Source of the DNA: Endomychus coccineus
Taxonomy: Eukaryota > Arthropoda > Insecta > Coleoptera > Endomychidae
Reading direction: 5' to 3'
DNA length: 64,000 bases
Assembly (NCBI GenBank): GCA_958510875.1
Contig: OY294068.1
Location: 13,369,282 to 13,433,281, forward strand
Part shown: one piece after another, positions 55,801-64,000 of the stretch
Numbering within the stretch: the first letter of the stretch is position 1
Layout of the letters: each line of letters opens with the position of its first letter
Notes under the pieces: model-generated
Seen by the model: only the letters and a program-made list of their open reading frames with translations
What the model was told of the DNA's origin: nothing
Database searches by the model: none
Position numbers and translations under genes: made by a program

Positions 55801-57817
55801 TACTGAAATTCGTGTTTCCACAATCTCATGTAGAAAGGAATTTTCCTCTTGTTTTCGGGGTCAAATGTACAAAATTTCATCAAGATCGGTACTTCAGATT
55901 TAAGGGGGACAAAGTGAGAGAGGGAGAGAGGGATGGGAAAGGGGTTTGCGGTAGTTATTTCTAAATCTTATATAAAAATTGACTTCATTGTGATTTGTCT
56001 GATTTGAAGGGTGATGGGGCTGGAGTAGTTCTCTCGAAATGTTATGTGGATAGTGAATTATCTCTTGTTTTCAAGGTCGAGTGTACAAAAAAGAACGGTA
56101 TTTCCCCGTTTTAGAGGGTGGGAACAAGGGTTGGCGTACAATTTAGTAATTCAGCATAGGGCGCTTAATATTTTATATGTCGCTTTCATTAAGCACAAAC
56201 CTAGTACAGAAAATCTAGAGGTGAATACTAAAACAATGAAGGCGAGGAAAGTGATGTAGGTGAAGTTTTACATTAAGTCTATGGTCTACCGTTTTTAAAA
56301 CCAGATTTTAGGAAGTTTTTCAATTTTTTTTTCTTATTGAAACCGAAACACGAAGTATCTACTGCTTGTGTTTTATCATTATTTGGTTGATAGCTATATG
56401 TATTCAATAAAAAGCGAAGATCCTTCCTTCCTCCTTATTATATGCGGGCAGAATTGATCATCTTTAAGTAGAACAAAAAATGCCTGCGCATCCATTCAAA
56501 TTCAATTTAATCAGTCATTTCATAGTCTTAATCCGAATATTAATGAATTTTAAGCGTTTTATTGGAATTTCAGCTAGATATGTTCTATAAAAATCAACAA
56601 AATCAATACGCCACATAAAATATATGACAATGAAATTACCTGCAATAATAGTCAATTTATTCATTTTTCCCCTCTCTAGTTTCTATTTATTTCATCTAGG
56701 ATACGGTTACCAACACACCCATTATGTCGTAGGGTATAATGCATTATAAACCTGCTACTTTAATTTTTTTAATGTTACCTATGTGTTGGGAGTAAAAATT
56801 TTTAATTCTAGTACAGCTGACGCAGTGTGGTATTTTATCTCATCCTCAGATTAATTAATTTTTGTCCACGTGAGTAGCATATCGTTGTTATGCTACTTAA
56901 TCTGTTAATAAAATGGCGAAATAATTCACTACAAAAAAATACCCTAGAATTATGAGAGGAAACTACAAATTCCATCGGTTTTCTAAACCGACAATACTGT
57001 TTCTCTCTTCATAATATTAACAATTATTTAGGACAAATCATTTTTTGATAACGTGTTTACAATAAGTATGAATTACATGACGTCGTATTTCCGTAGCCTT
57101 GGCTTACATTAATTTCATCAAATAGCGAGGACTAAGCGTAGATAATAATACCGACTTAATAGTATATAATTATTTGACGAAGGATTTCAGCGTAATTGTT
57201 TTTCTGTTATATTTTTCATTAAGTATTGAAACTTGGGGATCTTGTTTAATAAATCATCAACAAAGTTAGAGTGTCTACTATCAAACTGCAAACATGCTCT
57301 ATACTTATTGCTCATTGCATCATTATCATAATTAGATAACTGATGTTGAGTAATTTGGCATTACTTTTTTAATACCTGCGTGTACTTGAAACACAATGTT
57401 CCCTAAAACATTATATCAATTATCGTGATTCAACAGATTCACTAAGTAATATATTATGCAATGTACAATATTGCATTAAAGCAAGTTGTTCAAACAAAAC
57501 TTGAAATAAAAAGCGCCATCTTGTTTGAAATACAGAAACAATTCACTGTTCACTTTCTTGTGCCGATTTTTCCTTAATCATTGATGGTAAGTTGATGGAA
57601 AAACAGGGGTTTTTTCTTTCCCACACAGTTGTGGTGCAGCAAAATTGGATTTTGACTTTGAAAAATTCCGACTAAGGGGATAAATTCTAGTTTTTGGCAA
57701 TTATTTCTAAAATTATCAATTTTACTCGTTCGAGTTTTTTCGAATAATCGGATAATCCATTTATTCACAGATATAGAATGAATTGTCTGAACATAAATAT
57801 GCGCTATTTAAAGACAA
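55801..57817. other. Long AT-rich stretch, nothing recognised
   Basis: A short GA-rich tract lies at 55910-55940. Open frames at 56044-56259 and 57574-57768 carry no recognisable motif. No inverted repeats were spotted by eye. Confidence 0.35.
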
Positions 57818-57825
57818 GACAAGAC

Positions 57826-58391
57826 CACGGTCGTACATACAGGTCTGGGGACTCGAGGCTGTTTCCTATGTGAGAAGTGACTCCGCTAAGCGTCAACTGT
57901 CGTGTAGTACCAAAAAGGGTGGCGCAGTAGTCGAAGAGTGTTCTCTGACAACTGTCATTCTTGACTTGTAAATACAAGGAATACCGGCGTTTTTAGAAAC
58001 AAATTACGAAACCGTACATTGTGCCGAAATGCAAAACGGGGTACAAAAGTGTAAAGCAAGAAACTTCTTTTTGAAGTGCCGAAAGATGCGGAAATGCGAA
58101 AAAAGTGGATGCTTGCGATTCCGGAAAGAAATCGTTTTAACGAGGTCTTTTATATGTACGAAAAAGTGGAAGTTATTTTTAAGGTCAGTAATACATTTTG
58201 ACAAGAGTAACAGTTCTATTCCTCTCTCAAATCAGAATACTTAGTAACACTGCTTGCGATTCCGGAAAGAAATCGTTTTACCACTTCGATCCAAGCGCTA
58301 GCTAGTGGCTGAGCGAGGGACTAAGAGTTTGGCGACGCGTAAGAGACCCATGTCAAACATACGAGTCCCCAGACCTGTATGTACGACCGTG
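57826..58391 (+). mobile_element. P-superfamily-like THAP element, copy 3
   Basis: 566 bp, ends CACGGTCGTACATACAGG and its inverse, with a perfect 8-bp duplication GACAAGAC at 57818-57825 and 58392-58399. The plus-strand THAP exon (about 58015-58182) reads IVPKCKTGYKSVKQ, then VPKDAEMRKKWMLAIPERNR; the first zinc Cys is Tyr and one frameshift is present. It ends at a GTCAGT donor-like site. Only the first THAP exon is carried. Confidence 0.87.
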
Positions 58392-58399
58392 GACAAGAC

Positions 58400-58969
58400 C
58401 ATAGATAGCTCTACTACGGTAGTAGAGTTATCTATGGACAGGACTCTATATCTGTGGAACGATGGATTATATTATTTTTATGTAGAATTTTATAAGCTAC
58501 AATTATTTTCCTCATTTTTCTCGAAATTGATAAATTTGGACAAGAATTGATCCCTTCACCCCTTAAAAAAACTCCACATCAATTGAGGATTCTTTTCAGG
58601 ATATGCTTAGGAATTAGGACATTAAAATGGAGGTCCCCACGAAAATGTCCGCTAAACAGTAACCATGTAGGTACTTACTACCTAGTAATTTACTTAACTA
58701 AATAATCTTTCATTACAAATGAAATATGTATTATATAATGAATAGCAAAAGTTTGTTAGTGATCAATATACATTTATTGTAAAGGTTCACATTGCAGATG
58801 CCAATTGGTTGAAACTTCCAAAGAACAGATAGAAAATAAAATTTATATCAAGAAGTTTCTTAAAGATAAATGTGAACACCTAGCAATGTAAAGCATTTCA
58901 AACCAAACACCAATTATGGCATAGGGTACAAATAATTTGATTTGACAGATGGGGAATTCCTATGTGTTT
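58400..58969. other. Nothing recognised
   Basis: 58401-58437 is a near-perfect hairpin (CATAGATAGCTCTACTACGG and inverse). Otherwise AT-rich. Confidence 0.35.
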
Positions 58970-58971
58970 TA

Positions 58972-59380
58972 CCAGGATATCAAAAATTATCTTGGTCAAG
59001 GGTGGTTGTGGAATCTAAAACGTGTCTTACTTTACGTTTGAAATAATTATGTCACACTGACATCAATAACCTACAAATTTCATACCTATTTATTTCAGTT
59101 GTAAAACAATAATGAACTACAAATTATGAAATAACGGTTTTAGTAACAAGAAAAATTAAATTACAGTAATTGTTAGAAATGTCCCCCGTTTAGTTCGATG
59201 CACAAGTCAATTTTTAATTTGTAGTTCATTATTGTTTTACAACTGAAATAAATAGGTATGAAATTTGTAGGTTATTGATGATGTCAGTGTGACAGTGACA
59301 TAATTATTTCAAACATAAAGTAAGACACACGTTTTAGATTCCACAACCACCCTTGGCCAAGATAATTTTCGATATCCCGG
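58972..59380. mobile_element. Tc1/mariner-type MITE, 409 bp
   Basis: Inverted arms of about 140 bp, ends CCAGGATATCAAAAATTATC and the inverse of CCGGGATATCGAAAATTATC, flanked by TA (58970-58971, 59381-59382). The unique centre reads CCCCCGTTTAGTTCGATGCA. No transposase. Confidence 0.75.
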
Positions 59381-59661
59381 TAGATGCATGAATGGAAGGA
59401 GAGTAAATCCAAATGTCACAATTGGTATAATAAATCATCAGTGCAATTATCTCATAAAAAAGTTTTTAATATTCATGTCCAACTTAGCTGTTATCGACAA
59501 AAGAATAATTACCAACAAAAAGTTTTTGGTCTATTCTCACTTGGAATAGTTAGTATAAAATATGTTTGTTATAACAAAATAATAAAACAACTCAGTAACG
59601 AAACCATTAGATTATTAATAAGCATATAATACAGTAGAAACATTTAACAAATATCATAAGT
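59381..59661. other. Probable 3' flank of GPx
   Basis: Holds a frame with no domain (59384-59629). Expected to include the GPx 3' UTR, but no clear minus-strand AATAAA was identified. Confidence 0.3.
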
Positions 59662-60279
59662 CTACCAGTACTTCTCAAGGGATTTTACTAAATCTTTGGG
59701 ATTAGTGCTTGGACCGTGCCTCTCCACTGGTTGCCCATTTTTGTCAATTATGAATTTGGTGAAGTTCCACTTGATAAAATCACCCAAAGTGCCACCTTGT
59801 TTTGATTTCAAGTATTTCCAAAGTGGATGAGCATCATCACCATTAACATTAATTTTCTCAAACATATCAAATTGAACATTTTTCTCTCGAGCAAATTGAC
59901 AGATCTGTTCGCTATCAGCAGGTTCTTGTCCTGCGAACTGATTGCAAGGAAAGCCTAATATTCTTAAACCTTTGGTTTTTGAATACTCGTTGTATATTTC
60001 AACAAGCTCTGCATAATTATTTTTAGTGTAGCCACACTGAGACGCAACATTTACTATTATACATACATGACCTTTGTACTTATCCAAAGATACAGTTTCG
60101 CCTTTGATATCTTTGGCAAAAAACTCATATATGGATGTGGCTTCTTTATAATTTTCCGGGTTTTCTGCCATGTTCCCGGCAATCGGATTTGAGGAATTCA
60201 CACAAAAGAACCAAACACCAAATAACGCAAATACTATGCTAGTAACAATAAGCAATTGTGAAGTTCGTGACGAATACAT
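59662..60279 (-). CDS. Phospholipid-hydroperoxide-type glutathione peroxidase (Cys form)
   Basis: Single-exon, 205 residues. GPx reduces lipid and hydrogen peroxides; Cys-type insect enzymes usually take electrons from thioredoxin. Visible motifs: NVASQCGYT with peroxidatic Cys 82 (Cys, not selenocysteine), LGFPCNQFAGQEP with Gln 118 and a likely resolving-Cys candidate Cys 112, and KWNFTKFIID with Trp 171 and Asn 172 of the catalytic tetrad. Residues 9-27 are hydrophobic (LLIVTSIVFALFGVWFFCV), so the 36-residue extension looks like a signal peptide or signal anchor; Met 37 (MAENPENYKEAT) would give the ordinary cytosolic form. The frame is complete and undamaged, divergent from the NOP9-like gene. 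Confidence 0.95.
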   Translation of the reverse strand: MYSSRTSQLLIVTSIVFALFGVWFFCVNSSNPIAGNMAENPENYKEATSIYEFFAKDIKGETVSLDKYKGHVCIIVNVASQCGYTKNNYAELVEIYNEYSKTKGLRILGFPCNQFAGQEPADSEQICQFAREKNVQFDMFEKINVNGDDAHPLWKYLKSKQGGTLGDFIKWNFTKFIIDKNGQPVERHGPSTNPKDLVKSLEKYW

Positions 60280-60457
60280 ATGTTCCTCTTAGCAACTAAG
60301 CTGAGTATAGATATAGATAAATTTTTGGATTTGTTAATGATTAAGTACTGCAATAATTATCATGATTCATCATTTGTTATCGTTATTCGTTCCACATTCC
60401 ACAACATAGAACAACTATTGCCCTTTAATTCCCACTGAACAGCTGTACCATTTCACC

Positions 60458-60732
60458 CAAAGAGGTCTATAACTAGAATGGACAAGTAGGATGCTACCAA
60501 TGTATTACATTCATACGCGAGTAGGTATTTTGTTTTTCATCATGCGTTCTCTGTCGCACTATTTCTTACCGCGCGGGCGCGTCTCGTGTATTATACGACG
60601 TGGCGCTAACAAACGCTTACGCGCTCTATAGTACGAGCGCGTGAGGGTTACGAGAGAAAAGAGAAGGACAGACGCGCTCGATTCGTATGAAATAAATGCC
60701 TTACTTGTCCATTCTTGTTATAGACCTCTTTG
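60458..60732. mobile_element. 8-bp-TSD MITE (hAT/P-like), copy 2
   Basis: 275 bp, ends CAAAGAGGTCTATAAC and its inverse, perfect duplication ATTTCACC at 60450-60457 and 60733-60740. The GC-richer centre (60565-60640) is rich in GCGC strings. It lies about 180 bp upstream of the GPx start. Confidence 0.82.
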
Positions 60733-60740
60733 ATTTCACC

Positions 60741-61185
60741 AGCACGAGCTGCCAGCACGTATCACTGAAGCAGAAAGACAGTCTTCTATGATCGTAAAGT
60801 TCCCTTCTATTTATCTTTCTCATTCCATTTTCTAGTACAACATTCAACCATAAAACAACTATCTTTCAACATAGAGATTTTACTCAATTTCTTTCAATAA
60901 CATACTACCATAGAAGATCTTTGAAATAGAAGTGCTTCTACTATTCCGTGCGCCTGACTACCGTAGACTCAACCACTGACAATAAAAATTATATCTGCTC
61001 GGTGCCCCAATATTAACCAATCCTATATGCTCGGTTAAGAATTACGAAATTCAAGTGAAGTAAGTTTATTATTTCATTCATAATGGCCGCATCGCAGTTG
61101 AAAAGTGCTTTACATAAGTTACAATTTAAGCTTATAGTTGTTCTGTGAATATAAGTTGAGATCTAAAAAGGAAGGTATGCTAGAC
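60741..61185. other. GPx/NOP9-like intergenic sequence
   Basis: No gene or repeat recognised; presumably part of the bidirectional upstream region. Confidence 0.3.
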
Positions 61186-61705
61186 CACGGTCGTACATAC
61201 AGGTCTGGGAACTCGTATGTTTGACATGAGTCTCTTACATGCCGCCAAACTCGTAGCAGTGTTACTAAGTATTCTGATTTGAGAGAGGAATAGAACTGTT
61301 ACTCTTGTCAAAATGTATTACTGACCTTAAAAATAACTTCCACTTTTTCGTACATATAAAAGACCTCGTTAAAACGATTTCTTTCCGGAATCGCAAGCAT
61401 CCACTTTTTTCGCATTTCCGCATCTTTCGGCACTTTAAAAACAGAAGTTTTTTGCTTTACACTTTTGTACCCCGTTTTGCATTTCGGCACAATGCACGGT
61501 TTCAGTTTTTTCTAAAAACGCAGGTATTCCTTGTGTTTACAATTCAACAATGACAGTTGCCAGAAAACACGGTCATATACGTGTCAGAGATCATTCTTCG
61601 ACTACTGCGCCACCCTTTTGATACTAAGCGACAGTTGACGCTTAGCGGAGTCACTTCTCACATAGGAAACAGCCTCCAGTTCCCAGACCTGTATGTACAA
61701 CCGTG
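61186..61705 (-). mobile_element. P-superfamily-like THAP element, copy 4
   Basis: 520 bp with the family ends (CACGGTCGTACATACAGG and an inverse with one change). No 8-bp duplication is visible at this copy (TGCTAGAC versus GTTCCTCG). The minus strand keeps the best THAP exon: CIVPKCKTGYKSVKQKT, then VFKVPKDAEMRKKWMLAIPE and RNRFNEVFYMYEKVEVIFKV, uninterrupted. It ends 149 bp upstream of the NOP9-like ATG. Confidence 0.82.
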
Positions 61706-61854
61706 GTTCCTCGATAGGTATTAGATATATCTATGTCTATGGCTTCCTCGCTAATCTAACATAAGCTATAACCTAAAATTCTTGAACAAGAAAAGTATTA
61801 GATGTACACGGTTTTAAGTTGATTTGTACCTGCATGAATTAAATATTAACCAAA

Positions 61855-62044
61855 ATGTCAGATGCAGTCCAATCTTCAAATTTACACAAGCGGAAAAGGA
61901 AAAAGTCTTTTCTTAAAAATGCACGAAAATATGGTAAAAAAGGCTGTTATGGTCGAGGGAGTACTCTAGATGCTGATACGTATGAATATTTCATAAGGAT
62001 TATGGAAGTGTATCGAGAAGGTTTTGATTCAGATGAAGATAAAA
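61855..62044 (+). CDS. NOP9-like Pumilio-repeat protein, exon 1
   Basis: Starts MSDAVQSSNLHKRKRKKSFL, a basic nucleolar-type N-terminus, then KKGCYGRG and DADTYEYFIRIMEVYREGFD. Donor AAAA|GTAAGT splits a codon after one base; the intron is 74 bp (62045-62118). The YEYF...E...GF segment precedes the first Pumilio repeat in NOP9 proteins. Confidence 0.85.
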
Positions 62045-62118
62045 GTAAGTTTTGAACCAAACATGTTCATGTTATTATATCAACATTCTCATAACATCGT
62101 GATGAAATTATATTGCAG

Positions 62119-63041
62119 TTACATTCGTCAGCAATGTTTTTGAACAAACTAAGGACCAAGAAATTCAATGTTGCTGCAATCAAGTAGGATGTCGAGTTGT
62201 AGAAATGCTATTACCTTTTGGCAATGAATTGGTTATGAAACAATATATGGAAGCATTTAGTAATGACTTGAGGCCTCTGTGCAGTGACAGGTTTGCTAGC
62301 CATGTATTGGAAACACTTGTTACTGAAAGTTGCCGACGATCGATTCAGAATGAAAATATTAGTGAGGAACTGAAACAGGAATATCAAGCATTTACACTTA
62401 AAATTAGTAATTTTCTACTAAATAATTTAGAGGATTATATGTGGGATACATATGCAAACTATGTAATTAGGACTTGCTTAGAAAATTTAGCTGGTATTCC
62501 AAAAGAAAAGTTGGCTGATAAATCTAAGAAAATAAATAAGGAAATTGAAGTAAAAGAGGAAATCGTCGTTCCGAAAGATTATTCTGATGTTGTCAATGAA
62601 TATGGAGAACGTATTATACAATGGCCGCAATTCCCGGAATTTTGTAAAAATGAAATAACTTCGGGATTTCTTCAAGTACTCTTAAAATCGCTGCGACGCT
62701 TAAATCCAAAATTGTTGAAACGTTACATCAAGAAATTGCTGGATGTTAGTTTCATAGTGCCTGCAGAATTGGCTAGTGATGACTTGCCATTTTTCTTCCT
62801 GAGTAAATCTTCCATAATGTTATTGGAAACTGTTATTGAAGTAGCTAGATCAAAGTTGTTCTCCAAAATATATTGCAGATGTTTTGTTGGAAGACTTCCA
62901 AAATTAGCAAAGACAAAGAATACAAATTTTGCTTTACAAAAGTTGTTACTACATGTTACAGAAAAAGCAGAAGTGAGTAAAATATTGTTGTTCTTTGTAG
63001 AGGAAATGTTCCTAAAACAAATTTCAAATAAATATCGTTAA
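62119..63041 (+). CDS. NOP9-like Pumilio-repeat protein, exon 2
   Basis: Acceptor TATTGCAG, then ITFVSNVFEQTKDQEIQCCC, NQVGCRVVEMLLPFG, LRPLCSDRFASHVLETLV and YMWDTYANYVIRTCLENLAG: Pumilio-like repeats of NOP9, a nucleolar RNA-binding protein needed for 18S rRNA maturation. Read to the stop at 63041 the protein is 370 residues, clearly shorter than usual NOP9 proteins (about 550-700), ending soon after NFALQKLLLHVTEKAE. A perfect GTGAGT donor follows that point (exon end 62972), so exon 2 may really end there, with exon 3 beyond the window. Otherwise the gene is truncated. Confidence 0.82.
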
Positions 63042-64000
63042 CTCATTGATTGATCAAAATCATTAAACCAATTGCCACTTACTCCACAGAACAAATGACT
63101 GGAGCTTTAGTATGATGATCATGAAATTCAAATGATTTTATTTATTATTAGTCTAGGCATTTAAGGAATTTTTTGTCCGATTTCCCGCGAGGTCTAATTT
63201 TGGCCTATTCTCATTTATTTTGACACGCTAAACATGGTGTATATGGTAATTTTTTGAACCCAAAAATGGCCTTTTTTCGATTTTTTGCGTTTTGAGACAA
63301 AACTTTGGGTTGTATGGGAAAATGCTCAAACAAAAGTTGTTGGAAAAATTAATGCGCGATTTTTGGCTGTGATCCGAAGTCGATTCGATAGTATTTTCAT
63401 TTCTCTTCTTTCAGTTCCTAGTGTTTTGACCTATCTCATTTTTTGGCGGCAAAATCGGCCATTTTGAAAAATCCGTATTTTACGAATTTTAGACGAAATA
63501 CTCCCGTTATCGATCTAAAACTAGATTGACTCGAAAGAATTGTTCTGCAAAAAATATCCAAAATTCAAGCATTTTGGTTCAAAGATGTAACTTTGGCGCC
63601 ATTTTGAAGAATTCAAATTTTTTGAGGTTAATATTTTTTCACGAGATCCAAATTCTAGGTTCTATGAGAGGTTTTCAAAACGAGTATTTTAAGTCCAAGC
63701 AGATCGATTTGGGTCGAGTAGAAATGAAGCTATCCTAATAAATGTGTTTGGGCCTCTAGAGGGCCCAATTTTGGGCCTATCGCAAAAATATTGGAGCAAA
63801 TTACAGAGAAATATATCTGCTACTTATGTTCGAAACAGCGTACGGAAATTCCAAGTTATAACGAATTTCATCATAAAAAACTAGCGCGAAATTTCATTTA
63901 GCGGCAATAAGCGAGGGTTGGTACAATAGATTCCGCGCGCGAAATTATGCTTTTTTAAATGCTTTAAAATACACCTGAATGCTTATAATCGTGTTGTGTG
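63042..64000. other. AT-rich sequence downstream of NOP9-like
   Basis: Repeated short blocks such as TTTTGGCCTATTCTC/GGGCCCAATTTTGGGCCTAT and AAAATGGCC suggest an unidentified repeat. No domain in frames 63285-63467 or 63526-63738. If NOP9-like has more exons, this is intron. Confidence 0.35.

Noticed and set aside
62973..63000. 28-bp intron in NOP9-like (GTGAGT...TTTGTAG)
   Set aside because: Too short for spliceosomal removal; a longer intron leading out of the window is more plausible.
1..64000. CRISPR arrays, bacterial operons, rRNA genes
   Set aside because: None seen; introns, TA- and 8-bp-duplicating transposons and gene content are those of an insect nucleus.

Overview
This window looks like a stretch of insect nuclear genome, possibly a beetle, although the order cannot be fixed from sequence alone. 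It is AT-rich, its host genes are split by GT-AG introns, and most of it is mobile-element debris. The only host genes I can support are five ecdysteroid-kinase-like (EcKinase / CHK-kinase) genes, one phospholipid-hydroperoxide-type glutathione peroxidase, and one NOP9-like Pumilio-repeat gene.

Layout. 1-4.3 kb: a small P-superfamily element carrying a THAP exon, a short tandem array, and two Penelope-like element (PLE) fragments. 4.39-11.98 kb: kinase gene A (+), whose 6.4-kb intron holds a PLE, LINE RT, a decayed Crypton and a tRNA-derived SINE. 12-55 kb: four kinase genes (B, C, D, E), all on the minus strand, each with exon 1 of about 770-830 bp and exon 2 of about 450 bp. In all five genes the single intron falls at the same place and phase, between the HGD(C/S)W...KY(E/D) motif and the (I/L)DWQ motif, so they are products of tandem duplication. 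Intron sizes run from 1.2 kb (B) to 12.9 kb (D), with the differences filled by transposons. 55-59.4 kb: decayed mariner, a second THAP-bearing P-type element and a Tc1/mariner-type MITE. 59.6-63.0 kb: divergent GPx (-) and NOP9-like (+) genes with two 8-bp-TSD MITEs between them.

The transposon layer is unusually legible. Target-site duplications or long inverted repeats bound three of four P-type elements, a 2.4-kb THAP element, two DD41D-like Tc1/mariner elements with about 600-bp inverted repeats, hAT/P-like MITEs, two PLE insertions and a SINE. Several are nested: one mariner is cut twice by two different P-type elements, and another holds a MITE that itself holds a Tc1/mariner element. 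PLE terminal repeats carry sequences that fold as type-I hammerhead ribozymes; two copies (plus 48996-49040, minus 18868-18916) keep every core residue.

Function. EcKinase-family proteins phosphorylate small hydroxylated substrates (ecdysteroid 22-OH in the one well-known case; detoxification is proposed for others). All five copies keep the visible catalytic motifs, so the array looks like a working but transposon-inflated kinase cluster. GPx and NOP9-like are unrelated neighbours.
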